This document shows, piece by piece, positions 1-5,211 of a stretch of 5,979 nucleotides of DNA; within the stretch, counting starts at the first letter, position 1; the number at the start of each line of letters is the position of its first letter. The position numbers and the translations under genes were made by a program. Source of the stretch: Devosia sp. (lineage in GTDB: Bacteria > Pseudomonadota > Alphaproteobacteria > Rhizobiales > Devosiaceae); contig JAQGKH010000295.1 in NCBI GenBank assembly GCA_028290225.1, positions 1 through 5,979 on the forward strand, in the 5' to 3' direction. The notes beneath the pieces were generated by a model, which searched no databases, was not told the DNA's origin, and saw nothing but the letters and a program-made list of their open reading frames with translations.

Positions 1-67
1 CAAGAAACTGGCTTCGTGGTTGATGAAGCCCGTTCCTTATACGATCCTGCTTGCTCGACAAAGCGCT

Positions 68-805
68 CTATGGCTCGCGATGGCGCAGCAGGTAAATGTC
101 CATGATCCAGCCATGCTGCAGTCGTGCGGCCTGGCGCGCTTGCAGAATGGATTGCGCGACATCCCCCACTCGCCCGGCGATGGTGATCTGGTCGGGCGTG
201 CCCAGATAGGCGCCCCAGAAGATTTCGAGTTCCGGATCCACCTCGGTAAAAGCCGTTTGGCCATCCAGCATGACGACGCTGTCTGCTGCCAGACCAGCTT
301 CCCCCAGCCGCCGCCCGGTGGTGATTTGCACCGGCTCACCGATCCGATTGAGGGCAATGCCATGAGCGGCCGTCAGCGCCTGGATGCTGGTGATTCCGGG
401 AACCACTTCCACTGCAAATTCACCTTTTGCGCGCAACGGATCGATGATCCGTAGAGTGCTGTCATAAAGACCCGGGTCACCCCAGACCAGAAAAGCGCAA
501 GTGCCGCCATCCGTCACGTGCTCGGCCAGCAGTTTGCTGAAAATTTCCCGCAGGGCCGAATGCCAGTCGGCAACTCCCTGGCCATATTCGGCTGCTGTAT
601 TGCGCCGTGGCACGGTGTACTCAACGATCCTGGGATTTTCGAGATAGCGCTCGCAGATGTCGCGCCGCACTTTCGCCAGTTCGGACTTCTCAGCGCCTTT
701 GTCGGGAATAAACAGCACCTGGGCGCGCCGCAGGGCATTGATGCCTTGCACCGTCAGATGCTCAGGATTGCCCGTGCCGATGCCTACAACAAGGATGGTC
801 TTCAC
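68..805 (-). CDS. cobF: CobF, precorrin-6A synthase (deacetylating)
   Basis: Cytosolic SAM-dependent methyltransferase of the aerobic (oxygen-dependent) cobalamin pathway. CobF methylates C-1 of precorrin-5 and removes the acetyl group, giving precorrin-6A. The 245-residue product shows the tetrapyrrole methylase layout: an N-terminal glycine-rich motif GIGTGNP (residues 8-14), the segment LVWGDPGLYDS (106-116), then VVPGITSIQAL (134-144) and the later ITTGRR (161-166). The WGDPGLYDS segment and overall length fit CobF better than other cobalamin methylases. I chose the GTG start at 805-803 because GGAGGAG lies 5 bases upstream (817-811) and the conserved fold begins at once (VKTILVVGIGTG). 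The frame stays open up to 889, but those 28 extra residues are unlike the family. The stop is TAG at 70-68. No other cob gene is visible, and the next gene upstream is divergent. The assignment rests on recognised motifs, not on a search. Confidence 0.92.
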   Translation of the reverse strand: MKTILVVGIGTGNPEHLTVQGINALRRAQVLFIPDKGAEKSELAKVRRDICERYLENPRIVEYTVPRRNTAAEYGQGVADWHSALREIFSKLLAEHVTDGGTCAFLVWGDPGLYDSTLRIIDPLRAKGEFAVEVVPGITSIQALTAAHGIALNRIGEPVQITTGRRLGEAGLAADSVVMLDGQTAFTEVDPELEIFWGAYLGTPDQITIAGRVGDVAQSILQARQAARLQHGWIMDIYLLRHREP

Positions 806-810
806 GCATG

Positions 811-817
811 CTCCTCC
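811..817 (-). promoter_or_regulatory. Ribosome binding site that decides the cobF GTG start
   Basis: On the minus strand GGAGGAG sits 5 bases before the GTG at 805-803. An overlapping ATG at 809-807 is in another frame. This strong site supports starting cobF at GTG rather than at the in-frame ATG at 889. Confidence 0.75.
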
Positions 818-911
818 GGGTCCCCACCAAATGCCACGGCCCTTGCGGTGGGGGCAAGCTTGAGAGTTTGTGCCGGTGTGAGCGAGCACTCAGCCTTCTT
901 GCTTGCACGGC

Positions 912-942
912 TTGACCTTGCCACGTTGGAAACCCCCACACT
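912..942 (+). promoter_or_regulatory. CueR-type copper-responsive promoter of the DUF305 gene
   Basis: Seen: TTGACC (-35, 912-917), a 19-bp spacer, and CACACT as a weak -10 (937-942). The half-site ACCTTGCC (915-922) faces TTGGAAAC (926-933) across the spacer. Known: CueR and other MerR-family activators work on promoters with spacers stretched to 19-20 bp, and the E. coli copA site begins ACCTTCC and ends GGAAGGT. This site matches the copA promoter in this same window at 22 of 31 ungapped positions, including all of TTGACCTT. The right half-site is degenerate. Copper induction through CueR is inferred. Confidence 0.6.
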
Positions 943-970
943 CGCTGTTCCGATCAAAAAGGAGCTCCAG

Positions 971-1321
971 ATGAAGTCACTTGCTGTTGTTTTTTGCGTA
1001 GCTCTTGCGCTCGGCGCCCCGGTGCTGGCCCAGGAGCATGCCGGGCATGGCATGGCCGCTAGTGATAATGGCGCAACGGAGGCTTTCAAGGCCGCCAATA
1101 TGCGCATGCATGCCGCCATGGAGATCGAATACACCGGCAATGCCGATGTAGATTTTTTGCGTGGCATGATCCCCCATCACGAGGGTGCTACGCAAATGGC
1201 GCGGATCATCCTCCAGTACGGCCAGGATGCTGAGATCAAGGCGCTGGCCGAAAAGATCATCGCCGACCAGGAAAGCGAGATTGCCTGGATGAAGGCGTGG
1301 CTGGCCGGGCACGGTCAGTGA
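971..1321 (+). CDS. Secreted DUF305 family protein, probable periplasmic copper-binding protein
   Basis: A 116-residue exported protein of the DUF305 (ferritin-like helical) family, members of which occur with copper-resistance genes. Residues 1-20 form a signal peptide with a hydrophobic core and a likely cleavage after LA (PVLA|QE). The mature part has metal-ligand-rich patches: HAGHGM (23-28), MRMHAAM (44-50), and the family signature RGMIPHHEGATQMA (64-77), followed by the usual AEKIIADQESEI helix (93-104). The ATG at 971 is supported by AAGGAG 6 bases upstream (959-964) and by the signal peptide starting there; the longer open frame upstream overlaps cobF and is not protein-like. The gene stands alone on this strand and converges on the copper operon, with only 34 bp between the stop of this gene and the stop of copZ. 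The CueR-like promoter upstream suggests copper induction. The Cu-binding role is inferred from composition and neighbours. Confidence 0.88.
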   Translation: MKSLAVVFCVALALGAPVLAQEHAGHGMAASDNGATEAFKAANMRMHAAMEIEYTGNADVDFLRGMIPHHEGATQMARIILQYGQDAEIKALAEKIIADQESEIAWMKAWLAGHGQ

Positions 1322-1326
1322 AACAA

Positions 1327-1349
1327 TGCCCCGCCAAGTCGGCGGGGCA
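1327..1349 (-). terminator. Intrinsic terminator of the copA-cueR-copZ operon
   Basis: A perfect 9-bp GC-rich stem (TGCCCCGCC at 1327-1335, GGCGGGGCA at 1341-1349) with a 5-base loop. On the minus strand it starts 6 bases after the copZ stop and is followed by TTGTTT (1326-1321), a short U-rich tail, so it fits as terminator of the copper operon. On the plus strand it begins 5 bases after the DUF305 stop but has no T tract downstream, so it would at most pause or protect that transcript. Confidence 0.8.
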
Positions 1350-1355
1350 GGGGCC

Positions 1356-1556
1356 TTACGCGGGTTCCGGCGTGTAGCCGGCCTCGCGTATGGCGGCTTC
1401 GCCCTTGGCGCGGTCGCCACCAAAGCTGACCTGGTGGGTGCCCAGGTCCACGGTGATCTCTTCGCCCGGCAGCGCCTCTTCAAGCGCCTTGCGCACGGTG
1501 CCGACGCAATGGGCGCAGGTCATGTCGTTGACGCGCAGTGTGGTTTTCTCGCTCAT
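1356..1556 (-). CDS. copZ: CopZ-like copper chaperone (single HMA domain)
   Basis: A 66-residue cytosolic heavy-metal-associated (HMA) protein expected to carry Cu(I) and pass it to CopA or CueR. The binding motif MTCAHC is at residues 12-17 (Cys14 and Cys17) in the first loop of the beta-alpha-beta-beta-alpha-beta fold, followed by a GTVRKALEEALPG helix (19-31), VTVD-like strands and a closing EAGYTPE (58-64), all as in CopZ/Atx1 proteins. The start at 1556 is one base after the cueR stop (TGA-G-ATG), with AAGGA 7 bases upstream inside the end of cueR. It is the last gene of the copA-cueR-copZ operon. Assigning copper rather than another soft metal rests on the operon partners. An HMA domain of this size could in principle be a Hg or Ag binder. 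Confidence 0.9.
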   Translation of the reverse strand: MSEKTTLRVNDMTCAHCVGTVRKALEEALPGEEITVDLGTHQVSFGGDRAKGEAAIREAGYTPEPA

Positions 1557-1557
1557 C

Positions 1558-1965
1558 TCAGTGTCCTTGGTGAGAGTTAGGTCCGGCCAGATCATCCAGG
1601 ATCGGGCAGTTGGGTCGATTGTCGCCGCCGCAGCAATGGGCCAGGTGTTTAAGCGTCCCGACCATCCCCTGCAGCTCGGCAATCTTGGTTTCAAGTTCGG
1701 CGATATGGGCGGTTGCTACCGCCTTGACTTCGGCGCTGGCGCGGCTCTTGTCCTGCCAAAGGGCCAGCAGGCGGCTAGTTTCTTCCACCGAAAAACCCAG
1801 GGTTCGAGCTCGCTTGATGAAGCGCAGCACATGCACCTGATCCGCGTCATAAACGCGATAATTGCTGCCGGTGCGCAGCGGCGCTTCGATGAGCCCTATC
1901 GATTCGTAATAGCGGATCATCTTGGCCGATATGCCCGATGCTTCAGCAGCCTGGCCGATATTCAT
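1558..1965 (-). CDS. cueR: CueR, MerR-family Cu(I)-responsive activator
   Basis: A 135-residue MerR-family regulator. The N-terminal winged helix is MNIGQAAEASGISAKMIRYY (1-20), then the wing GSNYRVYDADQ (33-43) and VLRFIKRARTLGFSVEE (46-62). A long dimerisation helix covers about residues 77-108. The metal loop HCCGGDNRPNCPIL (110-123) holds Cys112 and Cys120, the two-Cys ligand pair of CueR, and Ser77 is present where divalent-metal MerR relatives carry Cys. These match the E. coli CueR positions, so Cu(I)/Ag(I)/Au(I) sensing is likely. The ATG at 1965 overlaps the copA stop (ATGA), with AAGGAG 7 bases upstream (1978-1973), so translation is probably coupled. There is no separate promoter: cueR lies inside the operon it probably activates. 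Likely targets are the promoters at 4252-4282 and 912-942. Confidence 0.93.
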   Translation of the reverse strand: MNIGQAAEASGISAKMIRYYESIGLIEAPLRTGSNYRVYDADQVHVLRFIKRARTLGFSVEETSRLLALWQDKSRASAEVKAVATAHIAELETKIAELQGMVGTLKHLAHCCGGDNRPNCPILDDLAGPNSHQGH

Positions 1966-4232
1966 GCGCTTGCTCCTTGCAGCGACGCAGGAGCAATGCC
2001 GCGAAGGCGCTGCGCATTGCCAATCACAAAGACGCTCGACAAGGCCATCGCCCCCGCGCCGATCATCGGCGACAAGAGAATGCCCAAGCCAGGGTAAAGG
2101 ATGCCCGCGGCAACCGGGATCAGCACGACATTGTAGGCAAAGGCCCAGAACAGATTCTCGCCGATATTGCGGATGGTGGCGCGGCTGACAACGATGGCGT
2201 TGAGCACGCCTTTAAGCTCGCCGCCCAGCAGCACCACATCGGCGCTTTCAATCGCCACATCGGTGCCCGTGCCTACCGCGATGCCGATATCGGCAGCCGC
2301 AAGGGCAGGGGCGTCGTTGATGCCATCGCCCACAAAGGCGATCTTGCCGGCACCCTGCCGCAGGGACTGAAGGGCCTCCACCTTGCCCGCCGGCAGGATT
2401 TCGGCGCGCACTTCGTCCATGCCGAGCTGGCGCGCGATGGCCTGGGCCGTGCGCTGGTTGTCGCCGGAAATCATCGCGGTCCTGATCCCCAGCCGGTGCA
2501 GTTCCGCAATCACCGCAGCGCTGGTAGGCCGCACCTTGTCGGCCACCGCAGCTACGGCTGCCAGCTGGCCATCAACGCCGATCAGAATGGGCGTCTTGCC
2601 CTCGCTGCTCAGCTGCTCCAGGGCTCCAGCGAAGGGCGCCGGATCGATGGTGTCGAGTTGGCCGACATTGCCGACCAGCACGCGCTTGCCGTGCACCACG
2701 CCGCTGATGCCCTGGCCAGCCGACGCCTTGAAGTGCTCGACGTCGGGGAGTGACAAGCCACGCTGCTGCGCGGACGTCAGGATCGCTGCGGCGATAGGGT
2801 GCTCGGAGTGTTGCTCCACAGCTGCCATGAGGGCAAGCACATCGTCCTCGTCAAAACCCTCGGCGACCACAAGGTCCGTCAGCACTGGCCGGCCTTGGGT
2901 CAGCGTACCAGTCTTGTCGAATGCGACCACGCTGACCTCGCGCAGACTTTGCAGCGCCTCGCTCCGGCGAAACAGGACGCCCAATTCGGCGGCGCGGCCC
3001 GTGCCGACCATGATCGAGGTGGGAGTCGCCAGCCCCATGGCGCAAGGGCAGGCGATGATCAGCACCGCAACAGCATTGACGAGGCCAAACAGGTAGCCCG
3101 GCTCCGGTCCCCAAATCATCCAAACGGCGAAAGTCACGACCGCTGCGACCATCACAGCCGGCACAAACCACAAGGTGATACGGTCCACCAGCGCCTGGAT
3201 CGGCAGCTTGCCACCTTGGGCGTCCTCGACCATGCGAATGATCTGCGCCAGCATGGTATCACTGCCCACCTTGGTGGCGCGAAAGGTGAAGCTGCCCTCC
3301 CCGTTGACCGTGCCACCGACCACGAAAGCGCCCTGCGTCCTGTGGACGGGGAGGGACTCGCCCGAGATCATGGATTCATCGATATGGCTTTCGCCACTGG
3401 TGATTTCGCCATCGACCGCGATCTTTTCCCCCGGTCGAACCAGCAGCAGATCGCCTGCAACAACCTCGGCGACTGGCACCTGTACCCAGGCCCCCTGCCG
3501 CTGCACTTGTGCGGTCCTGGCCTGTTGCTGCAGCAGGCGCGCAATCGCCGCGCCGCTGCGGCCCTTGGCCAAAGCTTCCAGCCAGCGACCCACAAGGATG
3601 AGCGTCACGATCACAACGGCCGCTTCAAAATACACATGGCGTGTGCCCGCCGGCAGGAGCTGCGGCGCAAAGGTGACCACGGTGGAATAAAGATAGGCAG
3701 CGCCGGCACCCAAAGCGACGAGTGAGTTCATCTCGGGCGCGCCGCGCAGCAGCGCAGGGATGCCATGGGCAAAGAACCGCCGGCCCGGAACAAGCAACAC
3801 AATGCTGGTCAGGGTGAAATAAAAGAGGTGCAGCAAATGCTCGGGCAGGAGGTTCATCACGGCCATGTGGATGGCCGGCACCAGATGGCGACCCATTTCC
3901 AGCGCAAAGATCGGCAGCGTCAGCACTGCCGCCAGCACCACATCGCGACGAAGTTCTGCCGCGTCTTCCTCATGATGGTGGTTATGATGGGCCCGCCGCT
4001 CCGGGGCAGGCTGGCCGGTATAGCCTGCCTTGGCAATCGCTTCGAGCAGCGGCTCGACTGCGGCGCCAGGGCTTAGCTCCACCGTCGCGCGTTCGGTTGC
4101 AAGATTAACCGCGGCAGCCGCAACGCCCGGCGCCTTGAGCAAGGCCCGCTCAACCCGCGCGACGCAGGAAGCACAGGTCATTCCTTCTATATCAATGGCA
4201 AGTGGCCGGGTCTTGAGTGTCTGATCGGTCAT
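1962..4232 (-). CDS. copA: CopA, Cu(+)-exporting P1B-1-type ATPase
   Basis: A 756-residue inner-membrane ATPase that exports cytosolic Cu(I). Domains in order: one N-terminal HMA domain with GMTCASC (17-23); a His-rich linker (HHNHHHEE, 82-89); transmembrane helices from about 97; the actuator loop with SGES (290-293, Ser in place of the common Thr); the CPC metal site IACPCAMG (393-400, Cys395 and Cys397); the phosphorylation motif DKTGT (439-443, Asp439); the nucleotide-binding SEHP (476-479); GDN (590-592) and GDGINDAPA (635-643). Helix 7 has YN (700-701) and helix 8 MALSS (729-733). CPC plus YN plus MxxSS is the P1B-1 (Cu+/Ag+) signature. The length is usual for a single-HMA CopA. The ATG at 4232 is preceded by GAGGTG. 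First gene of copA-cueR-copZ; its TGA overlaps the cueR ATG. Probably induced by CueR. Confidence 0.97.
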   Translation of the reverse strand: MTDQTLKTRPLAIDIEGMTCASCVARVERALLKAPGVAAAAVNLATERATVELSPGAAVEPLLEAIAKAGYTGQPAPERRAHHNHHHEEDAAELRRDVVLAAVLTLPIFALEMGRHLVPAIHMAVMNLLPEHLLHLFYFTLTSIVLLVPGRRFFAHGIPALLRGAPEMNSLVALGAGAAYLYSTVVTFAPQLLPAGTRHVYFEAAVVIVTLILVGRWLEALAKGRSGAAIARLLQQQARTAQVQRQGAWVQVPVAEVVAGDLLLVRPGEKIAVDGEITSGESHIDESMISGESLPVHRTQGAFVVGGTVNGEGSFTFRATKVGSDTMLAQIIRMVEDAQGGKLPIQALVDRITLWFVPAVMVAAVVTFAVWMIWGPEPGYLFGLVNAVAVLIIACPCAMGLATPTSIMVGTGRAAELGVLFRRSEALQSLREVSVVAFDKTGTLTQGRPVLTDLVVAEGFDEDDVLALMAAVEQHSEHPIAAAILTSAQQRGLSLPDVEHFKASAGQGISGVVHGKRVLVGNVGQLDTIDPAPFAGALEQLSSEGKTPILIGVDGQLAAVAAVADKVRPTSAAVIAELHRLGIRTAMISGDNQRTAQAIARQLGMDEVRAEILPAGKVEALQSLRQGAGKIAFVGDGINDAPALAAADIGIAVGTGTDVAIESADVVLLGGELKGVLNAIVVSRATIRNIGENLFWAFAYNVVLIPVAAGILYPGLGILLSPMIGAGAMALSSVFVIGNAQRLRGIAPASLQGASA

Positions 4233-4246
4233 GATTTCACCTCGCC

Positions 4247-4262
4247 AGCCCTATGTAGGGCT
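4247..4262. repeat. 16-bp perfect palindrome over the copA -10 region
   Basis: AGCCCTA and TAGGGCT form perfect 7-bp arms around a central TG. The palindrome covers the whole proposed -10 hexamer (4252-4257) and overlaps the distal half of the CueR dyad. It is largely upstream of the expected transcript start, so it would act as DNA rather than as an RNA hairpin. Whether any protein binds it is unknown. Confidence 0.5.
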
Positions 4263-4282
4263 TCCCATGATGGTAAGGTCAA
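4252..4282 (-). promoter_or_regulatory. CueR-type promoter/operator of copA
   Basis: Read on the minus strand: TTGACC (-35, 4282-4277), a 19-bp spacer, then TACATA (-10, 4257-4252). The dyad ACCTTAC-N7-GGAAGCC (4279-4259) resembles the canonical CueR site ACCTTCC-N7-GGAAGGT, with GGAA in the same register. The stretched spacer is typical of MerR-family activation by DNA distortion. The predicted start of transcription lies near 4245, giving a short leader of about a dozen bases before the copA ATG. Binding by the CueR encoded in this operon is inferred. Confidence 0.75.
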
Positions 4283-4348
4283 GGGACGCTGCGCAATCTT
4301 TTGTGGAGGCAATTGTGAAGGGGAGATAAAGCGACTGCCCAATTAGTT

Positions 4349-4361
4349 TGCACTCAGTGCA
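4349..4361. promoter_or_regulatory. T-N11-A palindrome, candidate LysR-type regulator site
   Basis: TGCACT-C-AGTGCA is a perfect 13-bp palindrome and fits the T-N11-A form of LysR-type boxes. It is 81 bases upstream of the DUF1127 ATG and centred about 65 bases before the likely transcript start, where such regulators usually bind. In Brucella and Agrobacterium, a LysR regulator (VtlR/LsrB) activates small DUF1127 genes, so a similar factor is the natural candidate here. The factor is inferred; none is encoded in the window. Confidence 0.45.
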
Positions 4362-4385
4362 TAACGGATGTGCAGCGAGGCGCGG

Positions 4386-4414
4386 TTCTAATCAATGCGC
4401 GGTGGCACTACATA
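4386..4414 (+). promoter_or_regulatory. Weak candidate promoter of the DUF1127 gene
   Basis: TTCTAA (4386-4391) and TACATA (4409-4414) are 17 bp apart. Both hexamers are poor matches to the sigma-70 consensus, as expected for a promoter that depends on an activator. The -10 hexamer is identical to the one proposed for copA. The palindrome at 4349-4361 lies at an activator-like distance upstream. The call rests on spacing and context only. Confidence 0.3.
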
Positions 4415-4442
4415 GGGGGCAACAAACCGAGGAAGACACCAA

Positions 4443-4586
4443 ATGAACATTCGCCAGTCCATCCGCAACTACGTTCAATATCAGCGCACCCTGCGCGAGC
4501 TGAACTCCCTCGATGCACGCCAGCTCAATGATCTGGGCATCACCAAGAGCGACATCAAGAACATTGCGCTCGGCAAGGGTCTCTAA
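4443..4586 (+). CDS. Small DUF1127 protein
   Basis: A 47-residue protein, MNIRQSIRNYVQYQRTLREL then NSLDARQLNDLGITKSDIKN and IALGKGL, ending with TAA at 4584-4586. The second half is the DUF1127 core: L-x-x-L (Leu20, Leu23), D-x-R-x-L-x-D-L-G-I (24-33), then S/R-x-D-I (36-38). The basic N-terminal helix is typical of the short alphaproteobacterial members. In Agrobacterium and Brucella such proteins have been linked to RNA metabolism and to phosphate or carbon metabolism, but the molecular role is unsettled. The ATG is supported by GAGGAAG (4429-4435) 7 bases upstream. It is a single-gene unit with its own upstream region and a strong terminator, divergent from copA (210 bp between the two start codons) and convergent with ybaK. 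High expression is likely but not shown. Confidence 0.88.
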   Translation: MNIRQSIRNYVQYQRTLRELNSLDARQLNDLGITKSDIKNIALGKGL

Positions 4587-4609
4587 GCTTTACTGCATAG
4601 TCAATCTGC

Positions 4610-4638
4610 AAGGCGTCCTCTCGGGCGCCTTTTATTTT
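4610..4638 (+). terminator. Intrinsic terminator after the DUF1127 gene
   Basis: A 9-bp stem (AAGGCGTCC at 4610-4618, GGGCGCCTT at 4623-4631, one G-T wobble) with loop TCTC, followed by TTATTTT (4632-4638). It lies 23 bases after the DUF1127 stop. On the minus strand the hairpin follows the ybaK stop by few bases but its tail is not T-rich, so it mainly serves the plus strand. Confidence 0.85.
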
Positions 4639-4641
4639 GCC

Positions 4642-5115
4642 TTAACGAATAAGCTCTGCGGCCTTGCAGCTCAAAGCTGCAATTAGATCTTGGGGGCGCA
4701 TGCAGATCTGCAATCCCCGCTGCCCGCCGTTGAGAAACACCGTTTCCTGCAGCCCAACCAGTTCCTCGACGCGGGTGGGCACAGCTCTGCGCTGCCCGAA
4801 AGGGCTGATTCCGCCCACCTTGTAGCCGGTAAGTCGCTCGGCATCGGCCGGCTTCATCATGCGGGCCGATTTGCCTCCAAAGGCGGCAGCAAGCTTTTTC
4901 ATGTTCACCTCCTCGTCGGAAGGCACGATGACGCAGACCGGCTTGCCATCCACCTCGGCCATCAGCGTCTTGAAGACGCGCTCGGGCGCAACGCCCATCG
5001 CCTCGGCGGCCTGTAGTCCGACCCGATCGGCGTCGGGGTCATAGTCGTAGGTGGCCAGCGTGAACGCTATGCCGGCCCTAGACAGGGCGAGTGTGGCAGG
5101 CGTGGTCTTGTACAT
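4642..5115 (-). CDS. ybaK: YbaK/EbsC family Cys-tRNA(Pro) deacylase
   Basis: A 157-residue cytosolic editing enzyme expected to hydrolyse Cys-tRNA(Pro) made in error by prolyl-tRNA synthetase. The length matches stand-alone YbaK (about 156-160 residues). Family landmarks are TPATLALSRAGI (5-16), VFKTLMAEVDGKPVCVIVP (47-65) with Lys49 corresponding to the conserved catalytic lysine, NMKKLAAAFGGKSARM (71-86), the glycine loop VGGISPFGQ (100-108), and FLNGGQRGLQI (127-137). I chose the ATG at 5115 because GGGGAG lies 7-8 bases upstream and the family's usual N-terminus begins there; the frame stays open to 5199 but adds a stretch unlike the family. Stop TAA at 4644-4642. It follows rhaI on the same strand with a 96-bp gap, so read-through is possible but a true operon is doubtful. 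Other deacylases of this fold (ProX) are less similar in length and motifs. Confidence 0.93.
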   Translation of the reverse strand: MYKTTPATLALSRAGIAFTLATYDYDPDADRVGLQAAEAMGVAPERVFKTLMAEVDGKPVCVIVPSDEEVNMKKLAAAFGGKSARMMKPADAERLTGYKVGGISPFGQRRAVPTRVEELVGLQETVFLNGGQRGLQICMRPQDLIAALSCKAAELIR

Positions 5116-5118
5116 GCG

Positions 5119-5164
5119 GTTCTCCCCAACCCCAAAACCCATAAGGATCAAGGGCAGGGAGAAC
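5119..5164 (-). repeat. Inverted repeat that could mask the ybaK ribosome binding site
   Basis: On the minus strand GTTCTCCC (5164-5157) and GGGAGAAC (5126-5119) are perfect 8-bp complements 30 bases apart. The second arm contains the purine-rich Shine-Dalgarno stretch of ybaK. If one transcript carries both arms they could pair and hide the ribosome site. Only the complementarity is seen; the RNA fold is inferred. Confidence 0.4.
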
Positions 5165-5168
5165 AAGA

Positions 5169-5190
5169 GGTGCCGGGCTGCCCCGGAACC
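5169..5190 (-). terminator. Possible intrinsic terminator after rhaI
   Basis: On the minus strand GGT-T-CCGGG and CCCGG-C-ACC form a stem of 5 plus 3 bp broken by one T/C mismatch, with a GCAG loop (5190-5169). It is followed by TCTTGTTCT, a mixed U-rich tail. It lies 21 bases past the rhaI stop. The stem is imperfect and the tail interrupted, so this is a moderate call. Confidence 0.4.
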
Positions 5191-5211
5191 AGCGGGCATG
5201 AGAGCTTTGCA

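Noticed and set aside
10..30. Small inverted repeat GGCTTC/GAAGCC downstream of cobF as a terminator
   Set aside because: Only a 6-bp stem with a 9-base loop, and the following AGTTTCTTG is a poor U tract. A weak terminator is possible but not supported.
1..67. A gene fragment at the left edge
   Set aside because: Several frames are open across 67 bases but none gives a recognisable peptide, so there is nothing to assign.
20..454. Plus-strand open frame of 144 codons opposite the end of cobF
   Set aside because: Antisense to the conserved cobF frame, with no domain, no good ribosome site and composition typical of a shadow frame.
518..970. Upstream in-frame extension of the DUF305 gene
   Set aside because: It overlaps cobF on the other strand and would bury the signal peptide inside the protein. 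The AAGGAG before 971 and the signal sequence fix the start.
806..970. Cobalamin riboswitch upstream of cobF
   Set aside because: I looked on the minus strand for the conserved B12-box core (GCCACTG-like) and did not find it. The 165-bp spacer is also short for a full element plus the divergent CueR promoter.
1938..3725. Long open frames on the plus strand opposite copA (for example 1938-2753 and 2799-3725)
   Set aside because: They lie wholly antisense to the well-supported copA frame, are rich in Arg, His, Gln and Ala without recognisable domains, and arise because GC-rich coding DNA leaves the opposite strand free of stops.
5144..5166. A sigma-70 promoter for ybaK (TTGTTC and TATGGG 17 bp apart on the minus strand)
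   Set aside because: Each hexamer matches only about three of six consensus bases, which is near chance in this spacer.
5116..5199. N-terminal extension of YbaK by 28 residues
   Set aside because: The family begins at the MYKTTPA segment, and a good ribosome site precedes 5115. The hydrophobic extension is a translated intergenic spacer.
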